Of a stretch of 26,381 bases of DNA, positions 1 through 9,900 are shown piece by piece. The first letter of the stretch is position 1, and each line of letters starts with the position of its first letter. Location: positions 1 to 26,381 of the IMG/VR virus record IMGVR_UViG_3300014913_000067; one strand, given 5' to 3'. The notes beneath the pieces are model-generated. The model worked only from the letters and a program-made list of their open reading frames with translations, did no database searches and had not been told where the DNA came from. The DNA comes from a virus. Position numbers and translations under genes: made by a program.

Positions 1-2
1 GC

Positions 3-536
3 ACCCCCGGGGGTGCCCTTTTGTTCCGTCGGCCAGGTAAGGCGACCGCGCCCGTTGCGAGGCTCCGGCAGGGCGAAGGCCCGTTATTAAGCGTAACGCC
101 TCAGTTCCGTCCGCAAGCGTACTATAGCGATATAACGGGGGTGGAGCCGGTTTTTTTCGGGCTTGATGGCGATCAGCACCCCTGGCGAAACGAACGGCTT
201 ACGGGGGTGCTGCGGCCGTCAACGTTTGATATCGGGGACGCCGAGGCGGCGGCCGCGGTTGCGGCGGTTGAGTCAAAGGCCGGCCGGATGTTCGCCAATG
301 CGGTGGCGTATAGCGTAAAAGTGGCGACGATGCGTGACGCGGCGGGCAATCTGTGGGCCCCCGATACGACAGTAACGCTTGAGGCACCAGACGCCATGGT
401 TTATGGTGAGTACGCTTTCACGATTCGATCGGTGGGTATTTCTCGGTCACGAGATAAGGAATCCGCTATCTTAAATCTTGTTATGCCGGGGTCACTCGGC
501 GGCCAGATCCCGGAGGCGCTACCGTGGGACGATTAG
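3..536 (+). CDS. Mu P (gp44)-like baseplate hub protein, C-terminal part (cut by window start)
   Basis: The reading frame is open to the left edge, so this is the C-terminal part of a longer protein; a TTG at 21 is only an internal possibility. The visible ~177 residues end in a stretch with YSVKVATMRD, GNLWAPDT and a closing region rich in beta-strand (TIRSVGISRSRDKESAILNLVMP). That pattern is typical of the last domain of the Mu P / P2 gpD-like baseplate hub, which forms the ring on which the spike sits. The next four genes follow the Mu order 45-46-47-48, which supports the call strongly. The end overlaps the spike gene by 13 bp. A full-length family member is about 350-400 residues, so roughly half is missing to the left. 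Confidence 0.75.
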   Translation, partial: TPGGALLFRRPGKATAPVARLRQGEGPLLSVTPQFRPQAYYSDITGVEPVFFGLDGDQHPWRNERLTGVLRPSTFDIGDAEAAAAVAAVESKAGRMFANAVAYSVKVATMRDAAGNLWAPDTTVTLEAPDAMVYGEYAFTIRSVGISRSRDKESAILNLVMPGSLGGQIPEALPWDD

Positions 537-1045
537 CCAAAACACTTTCATTTGTGCAACGGTTGTATAACGGTATCGTAGTCGGTGACGTGAAAGCCGA
601 TACCGGCGGGGGGTACAATCTGACGGCGCGGCACATGGCGCCCCCGGGCGATGATTCGCAGCCCCTACCGGGGGACTATGTGGCGACGATACCAACGACC
701 GGCGAAGGTAACCAGCTTGCTATTGCGTATCTGGACCCCGTAAATCAGTCTTCAGTTGGGGCCGGCGGTAAGCGGATCTACGCCCGGGACCCCGCGACAG
801 GCGCCACGGTTTGCCAGGTGTGGCTACGTAATAACGGGGATATCATTATAGCAACGGCGGCCGGATCTTTCACCATGGGCGCCTCTGGTGACGTTACGAT
901 AAATGGGGTCACGATTGATACGTCCGGCAACATAACAACGACTGGGGCGATTTCTGCGCCGTCGGTTATCGCCGCAACTAAGGAGCTTGCCGGTCATACG
1001 CATAGCGTTACGACAGCGCCGGGAACCACGGGGCCGAACTTATGA
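524..1045 (+). CDS. Baseplate spike protein (gpV / Mu gp45-like)
   Basis: This 173-residue protein would be the membrane-piercing spike at the tip of the contractile tail tube. The start is GTG at 524, preceded by GGAGG at 512-516, inside the end of the hub gene. The N-terminal half looks like an OB-fold (about residues 15-90). The second half is a repetitive Gly/Thr/Ile-rich segment (SGDVTINGVTIDTSGNITTTG) expected of a narrow beta-helix. Near the C-terminus, H158-T-H160 forms the HxH motif; in P2 gpV and phi92 gp138 this motif binds an iron ion at the spike apex from three chains. Gene order and length fit Mu gp45. Assignment rests on fold-like pattern and context, with the HxH motif as the best single clue. 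Confidence 0.85.
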   Translation: MGRLAKTLSFVQRLYNGIVVGDVKADTGGGYNLTARHMAPPGDDSQPLPGDYVATIPTTGEGNQLAIAYLDPVNQSSVGAGGKRIYARDPATGATVCQVWLRNNGDIIIATAAGSFTMGASGDVTINGVTIDTSGNITTTGAISAPSVIAATKELAGHTHSVTTAPGTTGPNL

Positions 1046-1485
1046 GCCAGCAAGGCGACGTGATGCTATACCAGACGGACGACGGCGGAGACGTTACCGT
1101 AACGGGCGGTGTTATGGCGATGGACGGCGGTTTAGGTACGACCGTTTATCTATCGCTTTTCGGGGGGAACGAAGACGACCCGGGCGGGTCCGACGCGGGC
1201 TCAAGTTGGTGGGCGAATCTTTCGGAGACTGATCCGGTCGACTGGTACCGGAGCGAAACGCAACATTTGCTTCAGGCGCTGGCCGCTACGTCAGAAAACT
1301 TACGGCGCGTTGAGGACGCCGTTAACCGGGACCTGGCGTGGCTTGTTACCGAGGGCGTGGCGTCAACCGTTTCGGCCACCGCGGCCATCCCGCAGTTGAA
1401 TAAAATCCACATTGCGGTTAGTGTTGTAGCGCGGGGGTTAGCTACGGATTTTGCCTTTATTGAAAATTGGAAGGCCAGCGTATGA
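1042..1485 (+). CDS. Phage GP46-like baseplate wedge protein
   Basis: A 147-residue protein whose start overlaps the previous stop as ATGA (1042-1045), so translation is probably coupled. It carries a GP46-family signature: a start in GDV..., a GGVMAMDGGLGTTVYLSLFGGN stretch (residues about 22-43), then SSWWANLSE and a helical second half. GP46 proteins are baseplate wedge components (functional equivalents of P2 gpW / T4 gp25) that join the hub to the J-type wedge protein. Position between the gp45-like and gp47-like genes is exactly that of Mu. No unusual feature is visible. Confidence 0.85.
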   Translation: MSQQGDVMLYQTDDGGDVTVTGGVMAMDGGLGTTVYLSLFGGNEDDPGGSDAGSSWWANLSETDPVDWYRSETQHLLQALAATSENLRRVEDAVNRDLAWLVTEGVASTVSATAAIPQLNKIHIAVSVVARGLATDFAFIENWKASV

Positions 1486-2678
1486 GCTTGACGACACCGA
1501 CAACGCAAGAGATAAGCGAAAACATAATTTCGCGGCTTGAAGCGGAATTAAACCAGTCTATCCCGCTGCTTCCTAAGTCTTTTATGGGGGTGCTGGCTAA
1601 GGTTTTGGCCGGCGTTTACGTGATTTTATATAAATACTCCGGGTTTATATTCCAGCAGATTTTCCCGCAGACCGCTACGATAAACCGGACAGATATTAAC
1701 GGCGTGACGGTCGAGCCCTTGATCCAGTGGGGGCGTTTGGTTGGCGTCGGGGAGCCTACGGCGGCAACCCGGGCGGAGCTCGTTTTAGATGTCACCGTGC
1801 AACTCCAAGGTGGGACCTTGGATGCCGGGGCGCAATTAGTGGGCCGGGATAATGGCGTAACGTACTTGACGATAAATGCTGTTTTGCTTGATGCGTCTAT
1901 AGTCCAGGTGACCGCCCGGGCAGCGTCAGATCCGGCCGGCGCGGGCGGCGCGGGGGCAGTCGGCAACCTCGGTGCGGGGGCGGTCGTATCGTTTGCGAAC
2001 CCGCTTGCGAACGTAGCACGAGACACGATTGTAGACTCGCAGCTTGTTACAGGCGCTGACGCGGAAGCGGTGGAAGTCTACCGCCAACGTGTGATAGATC
2101 GATTCCAGAAGCGGCCGCAGGGCGGGGCGTACGCGGACTATGAAGCTTGGAGCGAAGAGGTGCCGGGGATCGTCAGTATCTACCCGTACACGAGCGTTAA
2201 CCCGGGCCAAGTCGACGTTTACGCCGAGGCTACAGAAGAAAGCTCAGGATCAGCGGACGGGATCCCGACGTACGCCCAGCTTCAAGCGGTGTTAGACGCC
2301 ATAAACACGAATCAGAACGGGTTGGCTACACGGCGGCCCGCTACGGCCTTGGCGAACGCGCTAGCGATAACGCGGACTGGATTTGACGTTACGGTTACAG
2401 GGCTCACGGTGGACAACCCGTCGCAGGTTCAAGCGGATATCGAAGCGGCCCTTGTGGAATACTTCCTGGCGCGGGCGCCGTTTATCTCCGGGCTTTCGAT
2501 CTTGCCGCGGCTTGACCGCGTGACTAATAGCGGGGTTACTGGGGTTGTGAACGATATTACAAGCGCGGCCGGTGGTGTGCTCACCTCGGTAACTGTCGAA
2601 GAGTCGTCCACGCCATTTTCGCTGTATACTCTCGGTGTGGGTGAAAAGGCTAAATTAGATTCGGTGACGTTCGCATGA
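1482..2678 (+). CDS. Baseplate J / Mu gp47-like wedge protein
   Basis: Start chosen at ATG 1482, which overlaps the GP46 stop as ATGA; an in-frame ATG at 1467 would overlap more and has no better ribosome site. The 398-residue product has the Baseplate_J layout: a helical N-terminus (residues ~1-60) with IFPQTA, a beta-rich middle with LVGVGEPTAATRAEL and GTLDAGAQLVGRDNG, a loop rich in Gly/Ala (about 150-170), and TGADAEAVEVYRQRVIDRFQKRPQGGAYADYEAW, a hallmark of the family. The protein forms the wedge arms (T4 gp6 / P2 J counterpart) that open during contraction. Context in a 45-46-47-48 series makes this secure. Confidence 0.92.
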   Translation: MSLTTPTTQEISENIISRLEAELNQSIPLLPKSFMGVLAKVLAGVYVILYKYSGFIFQQIFPQTATINRTDINGVTVEPLIQWGRLVGVGEPTAATRAELVLDVTVQLQGGTLDAGAQLVGRDNGVTYLTINAVLLDASIVQVTARAASDPAGAGGAGAVGNLGAGAVVSFANPLANVARDTIVDSQLVTGADAEAVEVYRQRVIDRFQKRPQGGAYADYEAWSEEVPGIVSIYPYTSVNPGQVDVYAEATEESSGSADGIPTYAQLQAVLDAINTNQNGLATRRPATALANALAITRTGFDVTVTGLTVDNPSQVQADIEAALVEYFLARAPFISGLSILPRLDRVTNSGVTGVVNDITSAAGGVLTSVTVEESSTPFSLYTLGVGEKAKLDSVTFA

Positions 2679-3379
2679 TAACTAAACATCTTCTACCGGT
2701 GGCCCGGGCTTGGCGTATAACGACGGAAAAACAGTTACGTCAGTTTTTCGTTGGCTTGTCGGGTTTAGAGGTGGACGTACGGGCGTTTATTGATGGCGTC
2801 TGGAGTGACATCGGGCCGCAAACGACGCGCGAGCTTGAAGCGTGGGAGCGTCAATTCGGCTTGCGGGATATCGTGCTCACCGAACAGGAGCGGCGAGATC
2901 GATTGGCGGCGGCGTGGGCGGCTACGGGCGGTCAGAGCCCCCGCTACATCCAGGATACGCTACAGGCGGCCGGGTTTGACGTATATGTCCATGAATGGTG
3001 GGAGCCTGGAACAGAACCCCCGTTAGGGGTTAGTGCGGCGGCTACGGCCAGAAGCCCGGTCTTATGGCTACAGAGCGACTCCGGTACGACACGTTCGGGG
3101 GTGGACTGCGGCGAAGCGTTGGCGGAGTGCGGCGAGGTTTTCGCCGAGTGTGGTAATGGGACTGAGGCCCCGGGGTACCCGTTGGTTAACCGAGGCCCGG
3201 GTGTTGTCTACACGGTGCCGGTAGACTCAAGTAAGTGGCCGTATTTTATCTATATCGGCGCCGGGGTTTTCGGTGATATGGCGGCGGTTCCGACGGCCCG
3301 AAAAGACGAGTTTGAAGCGCTTTGTTTGGGCGTCTGCCCGGCGCAGAACTGGCTCGGAATGTTGGTCAATTACAGCTAA
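2675..3379 (+). CDS. Mu gp48-like (DUF2313) baseplate/tail protein
   Basis: A 234-residue protein overlapping gene J as ATGA. The N-terminal half matches the DUF2313 pattern: LLPVARAWRI start, ELEAWERQFGL, then ERRDRLAAAWAATGGQSPRYIQDTLQAAGFDVYVHEW. The C-terminal part is shorter and includes a Cys-rich run (CGEALAECGEVFAECG), a variant seen in this family near the fibre-binding end. DUF2313 proteins occupy the position of P2 gpI and connect the wedge to the tail fibre, which is the next gene. The six Cys in the segment around residues 144-160 are notable in a phage virion protein, but their role is not known. Confidence 0.85.
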   Translation: MITKHLLPVARAWRITTEKQLRQFFVGLSGLEVDVRAFIDGVWSDIGPQTTRELEAWERQFGLRDIVLTEQERRDRLAAAWAATGGQSPRYIQDTLQAAGFDVYVHEWWEPGTEPPLGVSAAATARSPVLWLQSDSGTTRSGVDCGEALAECGEVFAECGNGTEAPGYPLVNRGPGVVYTVPVDSSKWPYFIYIGAGVFGDMAAVPTARKDEFEALCLGVCPAQNWLGMLVNYS

Positions 3380-3394
3380 ACAGGAGCGCTTGAA

Positions 3395-5812
3395 ATGGCT
3401 ATTCTACCTTTTATTTCTTTCCCCGGAAAGGTCACGTTCCCGGCGAGCGGCTACCCGTTGGGCAAGGCTCAGAATATAACCACACCGGGGGACGGTACGG
3501 GCACGCCGTGGGACGAGGCCGTGGTTAACGATTGGTTCGGGTTTTTCCAGACGCTTTTGTACGAGGGCCTGATTCCGGGCGGCGGTTTGGTGAGCGGTAA
3601 CGCAGACGAGTATGGCGCGTCGCAGTATTACCAGGCGTGCCGGCGGTTGTTCGGCGCCGTTTTCGTAAACATTTTTGACCTGCAGTCAACGGATAGCTCG
3701 GAGCTCCGGGACGGCACCATTGCCGTTGTGGCCGAAGACACCGAATTTATGTTTGCGGAGGTTAAGACGGGCACGGTTACGGGGGACGGTGTGCGGTTGT
3801 TCCCGTTCACTGACGACGCGAACCGGTACGCCGAGCGCATTACGAAGAGTTATCTTTTCGATTGGTCCGGGAATCTCGCGGCGCTCCCGGCGGCGGATTT
3901 TGGGTATTTTTTGCTCGCCGGTGGGACGTATAGCACGACCGCCCCCGCGGCGGCCGGGTACCGTTTCCCTGTTGGTGCCAAACTAACAGGCGTTGCGGTT
4001 AGTAATAAGGGCTCGCACGATATCGCGGGCCTGGCGTTTTACGCAGATCCAAGCCCGTCCAGCTCGCAACCCGACGATATGGAGTACCGCCTTACGGCGT
4101 GGGTTGACGTGCCGGCCGGCGCTACGCGTTTCGTTCCGGTGGTTGACGAGGCGCCGGAGCTGTCGAGCGCGATGGCCCTCGGTTATGCGGCCAGGAAAAT
4201 TTACGGGACAACGGAGGTTACAATTCAGTTTGTTTATGAGTTACAGGACGACGCGCAAGATAGCGTTATGGCGGGGGCCCAGCGGGGGGACCGGTTGGCC
4301 CTTGTGGAAGCGGCCGGCGCTGTGGATCTGGCGGACCGGATAGCGGACAACAACTATCCTATGGTACGTCCGGACTACGGTAAGACCCCGACAACACAGT
4401 ATATCGTAAAAAACGTGAAGCTCGGAGGCCAGCAGAACATACAGCAATATAGCGAAACCCCGGGTACCGCCTCGTGGTATTCGTTGGTGTCGTCTTCAGC
4501 GTCCCTTGATACTGCCGATACGGTTGATATTGACGTGGACGGCGTCCCGGTAACGTTAACCCGGATTAAAGACACGTCCGCCAACACGCTATTTAAGACT
4601 GCGTATAGCTCGGCGCCTGGCGCGCCGTCGCTTGCCGCGGGGTACTGGTACATGATGTCTTTTTACGTGCTTAACGCAACCGAAGGTGAAGCGCGGTTCC
4701 ATATGCGAGCGGTTGGCCCGCCGCTTTCCAACCCCGGCCACGGGCAACGTTTAGCGACGGATAAGCCCCGGCGCGTGTGGACGAAAGTTTTAGCGGGTAA
4801 TACGACGGAAGTTTACGCGGGTGATAGCGCATCCGGGGGCTACTTCGGCGGTACGCTCCGGGATATAAACTGGTTCGAAGCCAAACTTGCGGCGCTCGTA
4901 GGCGATCTGGCCGATGTCTATATTGGGGGCTTCCAGTTCGAGCGTATGCACAACAGCCATCTGGCCAGCGACGGCATTGCGCTAATCGGCGATGAGACTA
5001 TGGCCGGTGTGGACGCCTACCCGGCTTTTAGTAACACGATTCGCGCGGCGGGCCGGCCGGATGATATACGATCCGTACAGGTGAGTCGGTGGGTCGAAAC
5101 GGAGCTAAACGCCCGAACGTTCAACCGGGCTATGGCGGGCGACACACTGGATGATATGGCGGCTCGGTGGGCTACGGATATGACCCCGATGGCGGCGTAT
5201 TATGCTGACTACGTGATTATCCAGGGCGGGGCCAACGATATGATTACAAACTTTGAGGCCGGCGATAGTTCGGCCACGGTCCTTAGCAAGCTTAAGGTGT
5301 CTATCGCAGCGTTGGCTACGTTGGCCGCAGCGGACAACTACACCCCCGTCTATCTCACGGTGTCGCCACACAGGGGCATCTATGGCGACTTGAACGGGGT
5401 TCGGCAGGCGTATAATGCGTGGCTCAAGTCGGAGTACCCCCTGGTTATTGATATAAACCAAGTGCTTGAGTCTTCGGACGGGGCGTCAATCGTCCGGCAA
5501 CCGGGGTATACGACCGACGGGTTTAACTTCGGCCCGGCCGCTAAAAAAGCCGTGGGGGAATTTATCGCGCGTCAACAGTTCTGGACGTTGCCGGAGCCCA
5601 CACCGTACCAAAAAGCGGCAACGACTACAGTAGACGATAACGTGGGGTTTGAGCTTAACGGGCTCCGGATTTATACAGGTTCCGGAAGTCCTGAGGGCGT
5701 TGTTGCTGCGGTGGTCGGCTCGCGGTACTGGAACGAGGCCCCTACGGGGGCCGGCGACGCGCAGTACGTGAAGATTACGGGGGCTGGGGCTACAGGTTGG
5801 GTGGCGGTATAA
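3395..5812 (+). CDS. Long tail fibre with SGNH-hydrolase-like domain
   Basis: An 805-residue protein right after gp48, where tail fibres sit in Mu-like phages; AGGAG at 3382-3386 precedes ATG 3395. The N-terminus (about 1-90: PGTPWDEA-like, NDWFGFFQTLL, GASQYYQA) looks like the baseplate-attachment part. A beta-rich middle (~100-300) is followed by a carbohydrate-binding-like jelly-roll (about 330-520, ending YIGGFQFE). An SGNH/GDSL-like fold spans about 525-725, with block I G532-D533-E534, block II G582, block III G612-A-N614-D, and block V D708-G-F-N711. The Ser expected in block I is Glu, and the His of block V is Asn. A C-terminal tip (740-805) is short and beta-rich. Likely binds host surface sugar. 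Fibre call is firm; enzyme activity is doubtful. Confidence 0.85.
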   Translation: MAILPFISFPGKVTFPASGYPLGKAQNITTPGDGTGTPWDEAVVNDWFGFFQTLLYEGLIPGGGLVSGNADEYGASQYYQACRRLFGAVFVNIFDLQSTDSSELRDGTIAVVAEDTEFMFAEVKTGTVTGDGVRLFPFTDDANRYAERITKSYLFDWSGNLAALPAADFGYFLLAGGTYSTTAPAAAGYRFPVGAKLTGVAVSNKGSHDIAGLAFYADPSPSSSQPDDMEYRLTAWVDVPAGATRFVPVVDEAPELSSAMALGYAARKIYGTTEVTIQFVYELQDDAQDSVMAGAQRGDRLALVEAAGAVDLADRIADNNYPMVRPDYGKTPTTQYIVKNVKLGGQQNIQQYSETPGTASWYSLVSSSASLDTADTVDIDVDGVPVTLTRIKDTSANTLFKTAYSSAPGAPSLAAGYWYMMSFYVLNATEGEARFHMRAVGPPLSNPGHGQRLATDKPRRVWTKVLAGNTTEVYAGDSASGGYFGGTLRDINWFEAKLAALVGDLADVYIGGFQFERMHNSHLASDGIALIGDETMAGVDAYPAFSNTIRAAGRPDDIRSVQVSRWVETELNARTFNRAMAGDTLDDMAARWATDMTPMAAYYADYVIIQGGANDMITNFEAGDSSATVLSKLKVSIAALATLAAADNYTPVYLTVSPHRGIYGDLNGVRQAYNAWLKSEYPLVIDINQVLESSDGASIVRQPGYTTDGFNFGPAAKKAVGEFIARQQFWTLPEPTPYQKAATTTVDDNVGFELNGLRIYTGSGSPEGVVAAVVGSRYWNEAPTGAGDAQYVKITGAGATGWVAV

Positions 5813-6303
5813 TGCAATCTGACGCGGCGATAACCCACGTACTCAGGTTTGAAGGCGGATACGTCAATGACCCGGACGACCCCGGGGGCGAAACAAACTT
5901 TGGTATCTCGAAGCGGGCGTACCCGGATTGGGAAATTAAGGCACTCACCCGGCAGCAAGCGAAAATAATTTACTTTAAGGATTACTGGCTACCGCTCCGG
6001 TGCGGCCGCGTCCCCGCGCTTTTGGCTCTGCCCCTGCTAGACGCCGGGGTTAACCAGGGCGTCGGGGCTGCGGTCCGGATGTTGCAAGCCTCGGTGGGCG
6101 TCCACACGGATGGGGTTCTCGGGCCGGTAACCATGGCGGCCGTGGCGGGTTACGGTGACGTTGCCGCCCTTGTGGATAGTTTTACATTGGCAAGGATACG
6201 AAGATATGTTCATATTGCGTCTAAACGCGAAGCGTCTAAAAAGTATCTTTTAGGCTGGGTACACAGGGCGCTAACCTGCCTACAATTAACGAAAGGCCCG
6301 TGA
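5812..6303 (+). CDS. GH108 endolysin with C-terminal peptidoglycan-binding domain
   Basis: Start at ATG 5812, overlapping the fibre stop as TAATG; an upstream GTG at 5797 would lie inside the fibre gene. The 163-residue product opens with VLRFEGGYVNDPDDPGGETNFGI, the GH108 core, where E14 is the expected catalytic Glu. The second half (about 75-115: DAGVNQG, then D100-G-V-L-G-P105) matches PG_binding_3. GH108 enzymes are N-acetylmuramidases that cut the glycan backbone of peptidoglycan. No signal peptide or SAR segment is seen, so release should depend on a holin; the HP1-type holin lies at 10836, separated by a 3.3 kb gene. It could instead be a virion-associated lysozyme, but the size favours endolysin. 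Confidence 0.92.
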   Translation: MQSDAAITHVLRFEGGYVNDPDDPGGETNFGISKRAYPDWEIKALTRQQAKIIYFKDYWLPLRCGRVPALLALPLLDAGVNQGVGAAVRMLQASVGVHTDGVLGPVTMAAVAGYGDVAALVDSFTLARIRRYVHIASKREASKKYLLGWVHRALTCLQLTKGP

Positions 6304-6305
6304 CC

Positions 6306-6638
6306 ATGAAATTTTCAGAAGCAACGCTCGAAATCATGTTCCAGACCCTTATTCCTGTAGGCGATATGGTCGCTGGCGGGAAAATCTCCGGGGGTATCGA
6401 CGAGATTGGTGACCGCTCCGAAGCGGCCCGTATCGTGTGCGAGGAGTCCGCAGAGTTTTTCGCGGCCGTGCGTGACGCGGCCCGGCGCGGCGTCCCCACA
6501 GGGTCGATTTCCGAAATTGTATCCGAAGCAAAGGACGTTATGACGGCCAAGGCCCTCCTGGCGGACCCGTCGTTGGTCGTTGAGTTGGACGGCGAGTTGG
6601 TGACGGCGGACGACGATACCGCCGAGGAAAGCGGGTAA
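6306..6638 (+). CDS. Hypothetical 110-residue acidic helical protein
   Basis: Not recognised. ATG 6306 is preferred because GAAAGG at 6291-6296 is well spaced; a GTG at 6300 overlaps the endolysin stop as GTGA and is possible. The protein appears mostly helical (residues 5-90, with EESAEFFAAVRDAARRG and SEAKDVMTAKALLADP) and ends in an acidic tail (ADDDTAEESG). No signal peptide or membrane span is visible. It is co-directional with, and 3 bp from, the next small gene. Position between endolysin and beta-helix protein suggests a late role, but no function can be assigned. Confidence 0.7.
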   Translation: MKFSEATLEIMFQTLIPVGDMVAGGKISGGIDEIGDRSEAARIVCEESAEFFAAVRDAARRGVPTGSISEIVSEAKDVMTAKALLADPSLVVELDGELVTADDDTAEESG

Positions 6639-6641
6639 AGA

Positions 6642-6983
6642 ATGAATACGTTACCAAGCGTTGAGTTTATTGTTGTTGCCACCGGTACGTATACATACGC
6701 TGGCAGCGATGCTTCCGACGAAAACCCGGATACGATAGAGGTGCTCGCCGTCGATGGTGACGCGCTTTTCAGGCTCCAGGATAACGGCCCTGTAACGCCA
6801 CTGGTGTACCCGGAGACGATCGCGCCCTGGTGGCCGGCGGGCGGTGCGTTGGGTAGCGCCCTGTATTCCGCTAAACAAGGGGTTCCCCGTAAAATGAGCC
6901 TAAAAGGGGTAAAAGCGGATTCGTTTTTTGTTGTTCTATCGACTGCGACCGAAGTTATCGTGACACTCTCAAAAGAACGGTAG
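6642..6983 (+). CDS. Hypothetical 113-residue protein, beta-rich
   Basis: Not recognised. Starts at ATG 6642, three bases after the previous stop. The sequence alternates short hydrophobic strands (VEFIVVATGTYTY, IEVLAVDGDALFRLQ, DSFFVVLSTATEVIVTLS), suggesting a compact beta-sandwich of about 100 residues. No Cys, signal or membrane span. Small beta-sandwich proteins at this position in late operons can be virion decoration or fibre-associated proteins; this is only a guess from context. Confidence 0.7.
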   Translation: MNTLPSVEFIVVATGTYTYAGSDASDENPDTIEVLAVDGDALFRLQDNGPVTPLVYPETIAPWWPAGGALGSALYSAKQGVPRKMSLKGVKADSFFVVLSTATEVIVTLSKER

Positions 6984-6987
6984 TAAT

Positions 6988-9900
6988 ATGCGTGCGTTTC
7001 TCTCAGTGTGCGTTGTTGTGTGCCTGGTGGTCTGCGGCGTGGCTATGGTGGCTCTTGGTAACGGGGGGTCCTACGGGACCCCAGGCTACACACCGCATGA
7101 CGTTAACCTAGCTACGTTAGGCCAGGACATAACCCCCGGGGAGTTCTGGACACCAGACGTGGATTTTAGCGACGGAACGAAGTATTACTTCGACCCGTCT
7201 GCGGCCCCCGGCGGGGATGGTTCAATAGGCGATCCGTTCCAGGCTTTCGGGGCGGCTGTTGATGCGGGGGGTATTATCTCGCAGTACCACTATAACGGCT
7301 CTGTTTTGAGCGCGGGCGTGGTCCAGCCCGGGGACGTGTGTGTTTTAAGAGAAGGTAACCACGGGTGGATTTTTTTAAAATTCTATTGGGCTACAGTGCA
7401 GGAACTTTATTACGGCATTGTAGCTATGCCTGGCGAAGATGTCCGTTTCGATGCGTTCGAATTACGCCGCGGGTCCTACTGGTACCTTGAGGGGCTGCGG
7501 AGCTCGGAGCGGCCTCGGCACGAGTGGGCCCGGGCTAATTTAACAGCGGCCGATTCGTTGGACAACTATGACGGCGCGCCGTCACTTATCATAGCTCGCG
7601 ATGACACTACTGGCTCCGGTGATGTTCGGCATTTTATCGTAAAAGATTGTCTTTTGCGATCAGTCGCGCCGGCTGTCGCAGCTACGTGGGACAGCGCCGG
7701 TTGGAATCGGGGATCTGTAAATGGTATCCGAGTAGATGACTCGTTTAACATCCATTTGCAGGGGAACACTCTCGAATGCGTAAACTATGCGTTTGACCTC
7801 CCACGTAACGAAGACGTTACGTTAATCAACAATCACGTCCGGTACCTAAACGGCGACGGGGCGAAATGCGGCACGGCAACGGATTATGAAATCACGCAGA
7901 ATACGTTTCGGGATTGGCGGGTAACGAACAACAACCACGTAGACCTTCTACAGTTTTTCTACGAAAGTTTCAGGACCTCGGTTACGCGAAACTATATTGT
8001 CTCCAATACCGATATAACCGAGCCTCTGGCAGGCTCGATGAATGGGGTGTTGTACTCAAGCGGGCCAAGCAATGACGCAGAAGTATCGAATAACGTCATT
8101 ATCGCAGGTGATTGGGGCGGCATAAAAATTATGGACGGGGACGGTAGCACGATCCGCAATAATACAGTTGTCCCCATATACAGCAACGGCGCGGAACCTG
8201 ATTGGGGCGGCGCCCCGCTTATCTCGTTTGATACGTCTAGTGGCGGTACGACCACCGATTGTACCGCCGTGGATAATATCTGTACGCAAGTGTCGGTTGT
8301 TGCCGGGGCGACGAAATCAGGCAACCTCGAATATACGGATTGGGATATGACTCCCGCCGGTTTCGTTTCGTGGGCGCCCGATGTTGGCCCGGTGGGTTTC
8401 GATTTGCGGCTGACTCCGACATCACCCGCCCGTAACGTTGGCACGGACCGAGCCCCGCCAACGGTTGACGCGAACGGCGCCACCAGGCCCCGCGAGACGT
8501 ACGCGGACATCGGGGCCTACGAGTACACACCTCCGCGTGAGCAAATAGACGCGGCGGCCGTGGGGGCTGATTTAAAGGCCGGCCGGAACTGGAACCCAGA
8601 TATCGATTTTTCGGATGCGGACGTTTATTATTTTGACCCCGAAGCGACCGCCAAAGGGGACGGTTCTTTGGGGGCCCCGTTCCGGTCGTTGTCAGTAGAG
8701 GCGGACAGTGACAGTACGATAGAAAAACGCGACTACGCCACAAATGCCGTTACGAACGCCGTCAACGGTCCGGTAGTTGGGCCGGGGGACCTTTGCGTTT
8801 TGCTCGGGGGCAACCACGAAGATATCTCTTTCAGCAACTACTTCAACCGGGACTGGGTCGGCGTTACGCCTATGCCCGGCCATGACGTACGTTTCGACTC
8901 GTTACAGTTGTACCGCGGGCACTATTTTTACTTCGAGGGCCTGAAGTCAACCCGGCGATACCGTTCGGCCTGGCCTACGCCCGGGACGGGGTATGACGAC
9001 GCGCCGACGTTTGTTGGCGTATACGGACATAGCACGTACGATGCACACCACGTCGTTATAAAAGATTTCGATATCGCGTCAACGGCGGATTGGTCCGGGT
9101 GGTCGGTGTCAGACTGGGCAGATCGCGCCCCGAATGGCCTCAAGTCCCAGTACATGCGTAAGCTGTTCGTACAAGACAACACGTTTTATGGGGTCAATTT
9201 CGGGGTGCATAATATAGACTCGGCGATAACCGAGGTTGTGGGGAATCGCATAGATGGCATATGCGCTGACGGTATGATTACCGAAGCGGATACGCTATCA
9301 ATTAGTCAAAATTACCTGGCTAACTTCTTTGACGTGTCCACAAATCATAACGATTTGATCCAGGGGTACACGTCGTCCGGGCTCACAGAGATATCGGTAG
9401 ACCGGAACTATATTATTCGCCGTGTGGCTACGGACGATGACGAACTGGGCGATCTGAACGGGATAAACTTTACCGGGGGCCCGTGGGAACGGGTGTACCT
9501 GACGAATAATGTTGTTATCGCCGGTCGGCTTTACTACGGGCTGCAACTTAATGGGGCGGTCACAGATTGCCGTATCGCCAACAATACCGCCGTGCCAATT
9601 TACGCCTACTCTGGGACACACTATGGCCCCCGCGTAATTATGGACGGTGACGCCATACGTTGCTACGCGTTGAATAACATCTGTCGGGAGACGGATCTGT
9701 CAGCCACCGGGGTTACTGACGGTGGGAACGTTGAATACGGCGACCCCCCGCCTACAGGGTTCGTCAATTATGAAGTCGGTACAGACCCGTCTTTATTTAA
9801 CATGATCCCGATTAGCGATACGTACATAGGTAAGGGTGTACGGGCGTACGCTCCGGAGACGGACTATACCGGCCGGTACTGGGAGACGGGGCCGGTTATT

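Noticed and set aside
4820-4850. GDSASGG in the fibre as SGNH block I.
   Set aside because: It lies in the carbohydrate-binding-like domain before the SGNH-like region; the spacing to blocks II, III and V fits GDETMAG at 532-538 instead.
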